A stretch of DNA of 64,000 nt from Persicimonas caeni (GTDB lineage: Bacteria > Myxococcota_A > Bradymonadia > Bradymonadales > Bradymonadaceae), in assembly GCF_006517175.1 (NCBI RefSeq), contig NZ_CP041186.1:1136001-1200000 (forward strand). Direction: 5' to 3'. Below are positions 8,509 to 16,647 of the stretch, piece by piece. The position numbers and the translations under genes were made by a program. Under the pieces are notes generated by a model. That model was given only the letters and a program-made list of their open reading frames with translations, was not told the origin of the DNA and did not search any database. Numbering within the stretch: the stretch's first letter is position 1; every line of letters starts with the position of its first letter.

Positions 8509-9057
8509 TTACTCTTCCTCGTCGGAAGTTTCCTCGGACTCTTCGGCTTCTTTAGACTCTTCGGCTTTCTCAGCTTCTTCCGAAGCCTCTTCAGCCTCTT
8601 CGCCCTCTTCCGAAGCTTCTTCGGCCTCAGCTTTCTCAGCCTTTTCAGCCTTCTCAGCCTCTTTAGCGGCCTTGGCCTCTTCCTCGGCCTTTTTGGCCTC
8701 AGCTTTGGCTTGCTCGGCGATCTCGGCGCGACGAGCTTCGTCGGCCTGACGCTTCTGCTCGGCCTGGGCCTTGCGGGCAGCCTCGTCGGCCCCCTCTTCG
8801 CTCAGGTCGACCACGTCGCCGCGGCGCATGCGCCGGATCAACGACAGCACGGTGTCGGTCGGCTGGGCGCCGACGCTCAACCAGTACTCGACGCGCTCGG
8901 AGTTCAGGCGCACCGTGGCCGGCTCGTGGAGCGGGTCGTAGGTGCCCAGCATTTCGATGAACCGACCATCACGGGGGCTACGCTTGTCGGTGGCAACCAC
9001 GCGATAGAAGGGGCGCTTTTTGGCGCCATAACGCTGCATTCTAAGTCGTACAGGCAT
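8509..9057 (-). CDS. rpsP: 30S ribosomal protein S16 with long acidic/lysine-rich tail
   Basis: A 182-residue protein, about twice the usual 80-90. Residues 1-85 are canonical S16: Met-Pro-Val-Arg-Leu-Arg-Met-Gln-Arg-Tyr-Gly, Pro-Phe-Tyr-Arg-Val-Val, Gly-x-Phe-Ile-Glu-x-Leu-Gly-Thr-Tyr-Asp-Pro, Tyr-Trp-Leu-Ser-Val-Gly-Ala-Gln-Pro-Thr-Asp-Thr-Val. From about residue 88 it becomes a low-complexity tail, first Ala/Lys/Glu/Arg, then Glu/Ala/Ser, probably a long helix plus disorder. It heads the rpsP-KH-rimM-trmD-rplS block and has a strong promoter match upstream. Confidence 0.95.
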   Translation of the reverse strand: MPVRLRMQRYGAKKRPFYRVVATDKRSPRDGRFIEMLGTYDPLHEPATVRLNSERVEYWLSVGAQPTDTVLSLIRRMRRGDVVDLSEEGADEAARKAQAEQKRQADEARRAEIAEQAKAEAKKAEEEAKAAKEAEKAEKAEKAEAEEASEEGEEAEEASEEAEKAEESKEAEESEETSDEEE

Positions 9058-9172
9058 CGTTTCTCAGTCGTCTTTTGGAAAACCAACTTCCTTATGTGAG
9101 CGCGCCCGGAGGAGCACCCACGGTCTATAAAATTGCGCGGCCCTGCATTTGCAAGGCCTCGGAAGGTCGGGA

Positions 9173-9201
9173 ACACTAGAGATCCCAACCGTCCCTGTCA
9201 A
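9173..9201 (-). promoter_or_regulatory. Sigma-70-like promoter for the rpsP operon
   Basis: On the minus strand TTGACA (9201-9196) and TAGTGT (9178-9173) are 17 bp apart. A start near 9166 would give a leader of about 110 bases before rpsP. Confidence 0.55.
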
Positions 9202-9280
9202 GTGCGCGTGGCGCCGGCCGGCAAAAAAGCGACCACCGGGAGGACAAATCCATCCCGGTGTTCAATTGCACGGCGGCTGC

Positions 9281-9682
9281 TCAGTCGCCGCAAGCATCTT
9301 CGATCATCTGACCGAGGTCGCCCGACTCGTGCATCTTGCTCACGATGTCAGAGCCGCCCACCAACTCGCCGCCGACGTACAGCTGCGGAATGGTCGGCCA
9401 ATCGCCGTAGTCTTTGATACCCTGACGGATCTCGGGGTCGGCGAGCACGTTGACCGCGTAAAACGGCTTGCCGTAGCTCGACAACACCGCGGCCGCGCGC
9501 GCCGAAAACCCGCACATGGGCTGCTGGGGCGTGCCCTTCATAAAGAGCACCAGATCATTCTCGGTCACCATCTTCTCGATCTCCGAGAGAACGTCGCCGC
9601 CTTCGTCGCGCGTCTTCGGCGCGGCCTCGGCAGACTCGGAACCGGCGATCGGAAGCGAAATCTTCTTCTTTTCGTCACTCAT
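9281..9682 (-). CDS. grxD: Monothiol glutaredoxin (Grx4/GrxD type)
   Basis: A 133-residue protein. The ATG at 9682 overlaps the bolA stop codon as ATGA, so the genes are translationally coupled. After an N-terminal extension of about 30 residues, the thioredoxin fold shows Val-Leu-Phe-Met-Lys-Gly-Thr-Pro and the monothiol active site. That site reads Met-Cys-Gly-Phe-Ser where the family has Cys-Gly-Phe-Ser. Trp-Pro-Thr-Ile-Pro-Gln-Leu-Tyr and Gly-Gly-Ser-Asp-Ile are the glutathione and iron-sulfur contact motifs. With BolA it should form a [2Fe-2S] carrier or sensor complex. Confidence 0.94.
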   Translation of the reverse strand: MSDEKKKISLPIAGSESAEAAPKTRDEGGDVLSEIEKMVTENDLVLFMKGTPQQPMCGFSARAAAVLSSYGKPFYAVNVLADPEIRQGIKDYGDWPTIPQLYVGGELVGGSDIVSKMHESGDLGQMIEDACGD

Positions 9683-9927
9683 GACTTCTCTTCCCACTGC
9701 TCTGGAGTAAAAACGTCGAGCGTCAGTGCATGGATCGGCCCTTTCATCTCTTCTTTGAGGGCGTCGTAGACCATGCGGTGGCGCTTGATGAGCGGCTTCC
9801 CGTCAAACGCTTCGGAGATGACGGTCACCTGGTAGTGATCTTTGGTACCCGTCAGGTCCTGAACGTGGACCTCGGCATCCGTCAGAGATGCTTTGATCTT
9901 GGAGACGATCTCTTCCGGCTCAATCAT
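9679..9927 (-). CDS. BolA family protein
   Basis: An 82-residue protein starting at the ATG at 9927. BolA features are present: an Ile-Lys-Ala-Ser-Leu helix, the His-Tyr-Gln-Val-Thr-Val-Ile-Ser-Glu-Ala-Phe-x-Gly-Lys strand-turn, and the Leu-Ile-Lys-Arg-His-Arg-Met-Val-Tyr-Asp-Ala-Leu helix carrying the conserved His that ligates iron with the glutaredoxin partner. Pro-Ile-His-Ala-Leu-Thr closes the domain. It overlaps grxD, strongly suggesting an iron-sulfur handling pair. It is the YrbA/BolA-like short type rather than stress-morphogene BolA proper. Confidence 0.93.
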   Translation of the reverse strand: MIEPEEIVSKIKASLTDAEVHVQDLTGTKDHYQVTVISEAFDGKPLIKRHRMVYDALKEEMKGPIHALTLDVFTPEQWEEKS

Positions 9928-10299
9928 TGTGTCTAACTCTCTGGCTGGCGTTAAATTCCGCGTGTGACCCACGAGGTCGAACTCGCCGGGTCGCCCGGTT
10001 CACGCCCCTTCCCCTAATAGGATTCGCTCGCGAATTCAAGATGCGTCCGTCACAAGATTGGATCTTTGGCCCGCGGTGATTACGGGTTTGCCTCGCAAAT
10101 TAAGCGCGTGTCCGAGTTGCGTCCAGCAAGCGAAGCGATGCGGCCAGCGCTTGACCAAATCCGGTTCACACAATTATAAGTAGCCGCACTGAATCGTGGT
10201 TCATTGGCGCATGGCGTGCGCACTGAGCACGCCGCCAGATGCACGCGCCAGTCGCCGTTTCCTCTCGCTCAAACGACCTTACGCAAAGGAAGCACACTT
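9928..10299. other. Divergent intergenic region
   Basis: This 372-bp gap lies between the bolA-grxD unit (minus) and the fatty-acid operon (plus). It holds the promoter-like pair at 10151-10180. No gene or RNA is supported. Confidence 0.5.
10151..10180 (+). promoter_or_regulatory. Sigma-70-like promoter for the beta-oxidation operon
   Basis: TTGACC (10151-10156) and TATAAG (10175-10180) are 18 bp apart and about 120 bp upstream of the FadN-type gene. No clear FadR-type palindrome was identified. Confidence 0.5.
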
Positions 10300-12678
10300 A
10301 TGGCAACCAAGCGCATTCGAAAGGCCGTCGTCATCGGCGCCGGGGTCATGGGTCGCGGCATCGCCGCGCACCTGGCCAACGCTCGCATCCCCGTTCACCT
10401 GCTCGATATCGTCCCACAACCCCAGGAGGGCGACGATCCGAAGGATCCGGCGTTTCGCAGCAAGATCGCGCGCAACGCGATCCAGCAGATCAAGAAGAGC
10501 AAGCCGGCGCTCATCTTCACCAAGCGCGATCTCGAGCTGATCACGCCGGGCAACATCGAAGATGATCTCGACGTGCTCGCCGACGCCGATTGGGTCGTCG
10601 AGGCCGTGCCCGAGCGTATGGACATCAAGCAGGCGACCTTCTCCAAGATCGAAGAGCACGCCGGCGAAGACACCATCATCACCTCGAACACCTCCGGGCT
10701 GTCCATCGCGGGCATGCTCGAAGGCCGCAGCGACAGCTTCAAAGAGCGCTTCCTGGTGACGCACTTCTTCAACCCGGTGCGCTACATGAAGCTTCTCGAG
10801 CTGGTCGAGGCCGAGGACACCTCCTCGGAGGTCACCGAGACGATGATCGCGTTCGGTCGCGACGTGCTCGGCAAGGGCATCGTGTTCGGCAAGGACACCA
10901 CCAACTTCATCGCCAACCGCATTGGCGTGCATGGCATCATGAGCATCATGCACCTGATGAGCGACTTCGATATGACCATCGAAGACGTCGATCAGGTCTT
11001 CGGCAAGCCTATGGGCCGACCGAAGTCGGCTGTGTTCCGCACCGGTGACGTCGTCGGTTTGGACACCTTCGTGCACGTGGCCGACAACTGCCACGAGACG
11101 TTGACTGACGACGAGGACCGCGAGGTCTTTGAAGTCCCCGACTTCCTGCGCGACATGGTCGAAAAGGGCTGGACGGGTCAAAAGGCCGGCCAGGGCTTCT
11201 ACAAGAAGACCGACGAAGGCATCATGGCCCTTCGCCCGGAGTCCATGGAGTACGAAAAGCGCGACAAGAGCGACTTTTCGAGCCTATCGGGTGCCAAGGG
11301 CTCGCCGGCGGACAAGATCCGCTACGTCATCCGCGAGGGCGAGGACAAGGCCGCCGATTTCGCACGCGCCGCCACCTACCGCTCGCTGGCCTACACGGCG
11401 CGACGCATGGGTGAGATCGCCGACGATGTCGTCAACATCGATCGCGCGATGCGCTGGGGCTTCAACTGGAAGCTCGGGCCGTTCCAGACCTGGGACGCCA
11501 TCGGCCTCGAGTGGTCCGTCGAGCAGATGAAGGAAGAAGGCATCGAGCTGCCCTCTTGGATCGACGAGATGGTCGAAGCCGGCCACGAGTCTTTCTACCG
11601 CTGGAACGGAGCCACGCGTGAGTACTACGACGTGGAGGCAAATGACTACAAGCCGGTGCCGGCCGACGAGCGCGAGATCTCCATCGACGTGCTCAAGAAG
11701 TCGGACAAGAAGGTGATGGGCAACTCCAGCGCCAGCCTCTACGACATGGGCGACGGCGTGGCCCTGCTCGAGTTCCACACCAAGATGAACTCGGTCGACA
11801 ACGACATCATCGCGATGATGGAGCAGGCCGCCGACGAGGTCGAAGACGGCGACTGGCGAGGGCTGGTCATCGGAAACGGCTCGGACAACTTCTCGGCAGG
11901 CGCCAACCTGATGCTTGTGCTCATGAACGCACGCGCGGGCAACTGGGACGACATCGAAGAGATGGTCACCCGCTTCCAGGCCGCCAACCAGCGCATGCGC
12001 TACCTGTCCAAGCCGGTCGTGGCTGCCCCGCGCGGCCTGACCCTTGGTGGCGGCGCCGAGGTAGCCATGGGCGCCAACGCTATCCAGCCTGCCGGCGAGC
12101 TCTACATGGGGCTGGTCGAAGTCGGCGTGGGCCTCGTGCCCGGCGGTGGCGGCAACCTGCAGCTGATGCGCAACATCTTCGGCAAGCACGCCAGCGACGC
12201 CGACTTCGACGCCCTCCCCTTCCTGCAGAAGGTCTTCATGCAGATCGGTATGGCCGAAGTCTCGCGCAGCGCCGAACAGGCACGCGAGGCGGGCTTCCTC
12301 AAGCTCGACGACGGGCTGTCGATCAACGCCGAGCATCGCCTGCACCACGCCAAGCAGCGGGTCATCGGCATGTACGAAGCGGGCTTCCGTGCGCCGCGTC
12401 CCACCCAGTTCCGCCTGCCCGGCAAGGACGGCGTGGCGACCATCGACATGATGCTCTACAGCATGGAGGGCCAGAAGCAGATCTCGGCCTACGACCGCCA
12501 CATCGGCAAGATGTTGGCCAACGTGCTGTGCGGCGGCGAGACCACCCGCGCGGTGCTCACCAGCGAAGACCGGCTGCTCGAACTCGAGCGCGAGGCCTTC
12601 CTGTCGCTGTGCGGCGAAGAGAAGAGCCAGGAGCGCATGCAGCACATGCTCATGCACAACAAGCCGCTTCGTAACTAA
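10300..12678 (+). CDS. fadN: FadN-type 3-hydroxyacyl-CoA dehydrogenase/enoyl-CoA hydratase
   Basis: A 792-residue fusion for steps two and three of fatty-acid beta-oxidation. The start is the ATG at 10300, with AAAGGA nine bases upstream. The NAD-binding dehydrogenase comes first (Gly-Ala-Gly-Val-Met-Gly at 13-18; Ser-Asn-Thr-Ser-Gly-Leu; His-Phe-Phe-Asn-Pro catalytic region). The crotonase domain is C-terminal: an Asn-Ser-Val-Asp strand, the oxyanion segment Ser-Ala-Gly-Ala-Asn-Leu near 532, and Gly-Gly-Gly-Ala-Glu near 585. This order and length match FadN of Bacillus, not E. coli FadB, where the crotonase comes first. A thiolase gene follows by 81 bp. The symbol is assigned by domain order. 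Confidence 0.9.
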   Translation: MATKRIRKAVVIGAGVMGRGIAAHLANARIPVHLLDIVPQPQEGDDPKDPAFRSKIARNAIQQIKKSKPALIFTKRDLELITPGNIEDDLDVLADADWVVEAVPERMDIKQATFSKIEEHAGEDTIITSNTSGLSIAGMLEGRSDSFKERFLVTHFFNPVRYMKLLELVEAEDTSSEVTETMIAFGRDVLGKGIVFGKDTTNFIANRIGVHGIMSIMHLMSDFDMTIEDVDQVFGKPMGRPKSAVFRTGDVVGLDTFVHVADNCHETLTDDEDREVFEVPDFLRDMVEKGWTGQKAGQGFYKKTDEGIMALRPESMEYEKRDKSDFSSLSGAKGSPADKIRYVIREGEDKAADFARAATYRSLAYTARRMGEIADDVVNIDRAMRWGFNWKLGPFQTWDAIGLEWSVEQMKEEGIELPSWIDEMVEAGHESFYRWNGATREYYDVEANDYKPVPADEREISIDVLKKSDKKVMGNSSASLYDMGDGVALLEFHTKMNSVDNDIIAMMEQAADEVEDGDWRGLVIGNGSDNFSAGANLMLVLMNARAGNWDDIEEMVTRFQAANQRMRYLSKPVVAAPRGLTLGGGAEVAMGANAIQPAGELYMGLVEVGVGLVPGGGGNLQLMRNIFGKHASDADFDALPFLQKVFMQIGMAEVSRSAEQAREAGFLKLDDGLSINAEHRLHHAKQRVIGMYEAGFRAPRPTQFRLPGKDGVATIDMMLYSMEGQKQISAYDRHIGKMLANVLCGGETTRAVLTSEDRLLELEREAFLSLCGEEKSQERMQHMLMHNKPLRN

Positions 12679-12759
12679 ACAGCGCCGCTCAGGAAGAAAC
12701 CAACGGCGGTCGCGGGTTTTACCCGCGTCCGCCCTGAAGCCACATATATGGAGAAAACT

Positions 12760-13941
<1,182 letters not shown>

Positions 13942-13960
13942 GTCTGTTAGACCCAAACAG

Positions 13961-13979
13961 ACGACCCTTCGAGGGTCGT
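13961..13979 (+). promoter_or_regulatory. Hairpin overlapping the fadA terminator
   Basis: ACGACCC (13961-13967) pairs perfectly with GGGTCGT (13973-13979). The latter segment is also the 5' arm of the terminator, so the two structures exclude each other. An attenuation-like role is speculative. Confidence 0.35.
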
Positions 13980-14017
13980 GTCGCCGAAAATCTTCGGTGG
14001 CACGACCCTCTTTTTTT
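13971..14017 (+). terminator. Intrinsic terminator of the fad operon
   Basis: GAGGGTCGTG (13971-13980) pairs with CACGACCCTC (14001-14010), with an inner stem 13984-13988/13993-13997, followed at once by seven T. It lies 30 bp past the fadA stop. Confidence 0.9.
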
Positions 14018-14020
14018 GCG

Positions 14021-14166
14021 GACAAACTACGATTTGGGGGCCGCTTTGGCGCACGCTTTCGATGACTCGACGCGCTATTTGAGCAGACAAACTACAATTT
14101 GGGGGCCGCTTTGGCGCACGCTTTCGATGACTCGACCCTCAAATTGTAGTTTGGCTGCCCAAATAG
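14021..14166. repeat. 51-bp direct repeat plus 27-bp inverted repeat
   Basis: A 51-bp unit at 14021-14071 recurs at 14086-14136 with one mismatch. The segment 14075-14101, which includes the start of copy two, is repeated in inverted orientation at 14140-14166 with few mismatches. It would fold into a long stem ending 12 bp before the RlpA-like gene. No coding content is apparent. Confidence 0.7.
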
Positions 14167-14178
14167 TATCCTAGGTGC

Positions 14179-14649
14179 ATGAAGCACCTGCGTTTTCTCA
14201 TAATTTCGCTTATCGCCGCGTTCGTCCTGAACGCCTGTGGCTCCACCTACGACACCTCGCGCATCCGCGATCCCAAAGGCGATCTGATCACCGATCGAGC
14301 CGCCAACGGACCCGACGGAAAGAAGCACGCACTCAGCGGCGGAGCGAGTTGGTACGGCAAGAAATTTCACGGCCGCACCACCGCCTCCGGCGAACCGTAC
14401 GACATGTACGCCTTTACCGCGGCTCACAAGACCCTGCCGTTCCACACGGTGGTACGCGTCATCGAGCCGGAGACGAACAAATCGGTTGTTGTGCGCATCA
14501 ACGACCGCGGACCCTACCACGGCAGCCGCATCATCGATCTGTCGTTTGCCGCGGCGACCGACCTGGACCTCGTCGAGCGCGGCGTGCAGCACGTCGAACT
14601 CGAGGTCGTGCAGTGGGGTGACGGCTCGCGGGTGCGTGCCACGGACTAG
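14179..14649 (+). CDS. rlpA: RlpA-like lipoprotein (double-psi beta-barrel)
   Basis: A 156-residue protein with a signal peptide and a Leu-Asn-Ala-Cys lipobox near residue 20. The RlpA barrel is clear: Gly-Gly-Ala-Ser-Trp-Tyr-Gly-Lys-Lys-Phe-His-Gly-Arg-Thr-Thr-Ala-Ser-Gly-Glu, Ala-Ala-His-Lys-Thr-Leu-Pro-Phe, and Val-Arg-Ile-Asn-Asp-Arg-Gly-Pro-Tyr, then Arg-Ile-Ile-Asp-Leu-Ser. RlpA proteins are lytic transglycosylases or septal glycan binders. There is no SPOR domain, so septal targeting by denuded glycan is not expected from this protein alone. Confidence 0.9.
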   Translation: MKHLRFLIISLIAAFVLNACGSTYDTSRIRDPKGDLITDRAANGPDGKKHALSGGASWYGKKFHGRTTASGEPYDMYAFTAAHKTLPFHTVVRVIEPETNKSVVVRINDRGPYHGSRIIDLSFAAATDLDLVERGVQHVELEVVQWGDGSRVRATD

Positions 14650-14724
14650 CACCGGCGCACTGGAACTCATATTCGTCCCTGAGTATAATCTGACTGGATT
14701 CAGCCTCCTGAAACAGCCGGGCAC

Positions 14725-16587
14725 ATGCCTTTTCGCTTGCCATTGTGGTTGGGAAGATACTGCGCCGCCTGCGGGCTGAGTCTCCTTACCTTCGTAGGAT
14801 GTGGATGTTCCGGCGAGGCCCCCCCCGACGGCGACCGAAATGTGTATCGGGCGGAGGACGCGGGCGGGCGTGACGGAGTGAACGCCGACGCATCTGTAGA
14901 TGACCTGACGACCCTGCCTCCTCCGCCCGAAAGGCCCGGGCCATTCAATCTCGATTGCCCTCCCGCCAGGCTATCTGACGAGCAGCGCCGCTGGCTTTCG
15001 CATACGCCCCACTGTTACGGCGAAGGTGAACCGCTCTTTGACGACGCGACCGAGTCATCTCAACTGGTGCACACTCACGGGTACGCAGACCACCTCACCC
15101 TCTATAAGCGCCAAGTTGGCGGCGGAGTCGCCCTCGAAGATTTCAACAACGACGGCGCCCTCGATCTGTATCTGAGCAACGCCAACGGGCCGAATCGGCT
15201 ACTGCTGAACGACGGGAACGGTCAGTTCTTCGATTGCACCGCTCAGACCGCGATGGGATTCGCCCAGGATTGGACGAACGGTGTCAGTTCAGCCGATTAC
15301 AACAATGACGGGTGGCAAGATCTCTACCTGACCAACCGGGGACCCGATCGCCTGATTCGCAACAACGGGGATGGGACGTTTACCGATGTGACCGAGCAGG
15401 CCAGCATCAGCGCCGACGCCAACAGTGGCACGGCGACGTGGGGAGATCTCGACGCCGACGGGCACCTCGATCTGTTCGTCTCGGCGCTCGCCTGGGAGTA
15501 TACCAACGGCTACGAAAGCATTGTCCCCGGACGATCGCGGCTCTATCGCAACCTGGGCGACGGTAGCTTTCGAGAAGTTCTCCACGGAGTGAGCTTTGCG
15601 CCCGGAGCCTCGTTCATCTCCCCGATGGTCGATCTGGACGACGATGGAGATCTCGACCTGCTGCATACGCAGGAATTCTACCACATCACCCAGACTCAGT
15701 ACTTTCGGAATGACGGCCCTACCTCCGATGGCTGGATTGACTGGCAGGAGCGCTTCGAGTTCCGCAGACTTCCGGTAAGTCACGCTGTGATGGGCGTAGC
15801 GCCCTTCGACATCAACCGTGACGGACGCCTCGATCTGGCGATGTCCGCACTTTGGGGGATGTCTCCGATGCGAGAAGCGTTGCTCGTCAATCGGGGCGAC
15901 ACCACGTTTGTCGACGAAGCCCCCGATCGTGGGGCGTTTGCCATGGACGCTGGGTACACTCCCGGAGAAACGCGCCGCTTTGTGAGTTGGGCGATGATCG
16001 CCGCCGACATCGACAACGATCGTGATGAGGATCTGTACGTCACCTACGGCCACTTCAGTCCGGGGGTCGACTGGGACGCCCCCCCAGAAGAGCATCCGCC
16101 CATGACACCGGACCAGCCCAACGCCCTATTGGTCAACGACGGACACGGACATTTCACACTGGCCGACGGGTCGTGTGCCGAGGACACTGGCCAAAGCCGC
16201 GCAGCAGCTGCCGGTGATGTCAATGGCGACGGGTGTGTCGATCTGGTGGTGGTCAATCAAAATGGCAACACCCGCCTCTTGCGCAACCGATGCGAAGCGG
16301 CCGGCCATGCGGTGTCGGTGCGCCTGCTCGGCACCCAGAGCAACCGCGATGCGGTCGGCGCCCGAGTCGAGTTGACTGTGGGCGACAACACGCAGCACAA
16401 GCGAGTCTTCGCCGGCTCCCGCGGAGTCCACTCCTCGCTGCCCAAACGACTGCACTTCGGACTGGGCGACGCCGACCAGGCCGATCGCCTCACGGTATGG
16501 TGGCCCTCGGGCAAGCATCAGGTATTCGGACCGATTCCGGCGGGCACGGTGGTACTTGAAGAGCCCTCCTCCTCCGACGCTCAATAA
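14725..16587 (+). CDS. FG-GAP/VCBS repeat lipoprotein with ASPIC/UnbV domain
   Basis: A 620-residue exported protein. A hydrophobic N-terminus ends in Phe-Val-Gly-Cys, a lipobox. From about residue 130 to 500 there are repeated calcium-binding loops of the Asp-x-Asn-x-Asp-Gly-x2-Asp-Leu type (Asp-Phe-Asn-Asn-Asp-Gly, Asp-Tyr-Asn-Asn-Asp-Gly, Asp-Leu-Asp-Ala-Asp-Gly, Asp-Ile-Asn-Arg-Asp-Gly). This is an FG-GAP/VCBS beta-propeller. The last 100 residues match the ASPIC/UnbV pattern (Asp-Ala-Val-Gly-Ala-Arg-Val, His-Phe-Gly-Leu-Gly, Trp-Trp-Pro-Ser-Gly). It belongs to the CRTAC1-like family; adhesion or carbohydrate interaction is likely, substrate unknown. Confidence 0.85.
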   Translation: MPFRLPLWLGRYCAACGLSLLTFVGCGCSGEAPPDGDRNVYRAEDAGGRDGVNADASVDDLTTLPPPPERPGPFNLDCPPARLSDEQRRWLSHTPHCYGEGEPLFDDATESSQLVHTHGYADHLTLYKRQVGGGVALEDFNNDGALDLYLSNANGPNRLLLNDGNGQFFDCTAQTAMGFAQDWTNGVSSADYNNDGWQDLYLTNRGPDRLIRNNGDGTFTDVTEQASISADANSGTATWGDLDADGHLDLFVSALAWEYTNGYESIVPGRSRLYRNLGDGSFREVLHGVSFAPGASFISPMVDLDDDGDLDLLHTQEFYHITQTQYFRNDGPTSDGWIDWQERFEFRRLPVSHAVMGVAPFDINRDGRLDLAMSALWGMSPMREALLVNRGDTTFVDEAPDRGAFAMDAGYTPGETRRFVSWAMIAADIDNDRDEDLYVTYGHFSPGVDWDAPPEEHPPMTPDQPNALLVNDGHGHFTLADGSCAEDTGQSRAAAAGDVNGDGCVDLVVVNQNGNTRLLRNRCEAAGHAVSVRLLGTQSNRDAVGARVELTVGDNTQHKRVFAGSRGVHSSLPKRLHFGLGDADQADRLTVWWPSGKHQVFGPIPAGTVVLEEPSSSDAQ

Positions 16588-16624
16588 AAAAAGCCGGCGG
16601 CGCTTTCATTCGCGCCGCCGGCTT
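16585..16624. terminator. Terminator between convergent genes
   Basis: A 12-bp stem (16591-16602 with 16613-16624) is preceded by an A-run, which becomes a T-run on the minus strand. It therefore best terminates the VWA gene at 16648-18891 and may also slow the plus-strand gene. Confidence 0.75.
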
Positions 16625-16647
16625 CATTCACCCCGATAAGTCGCCCA

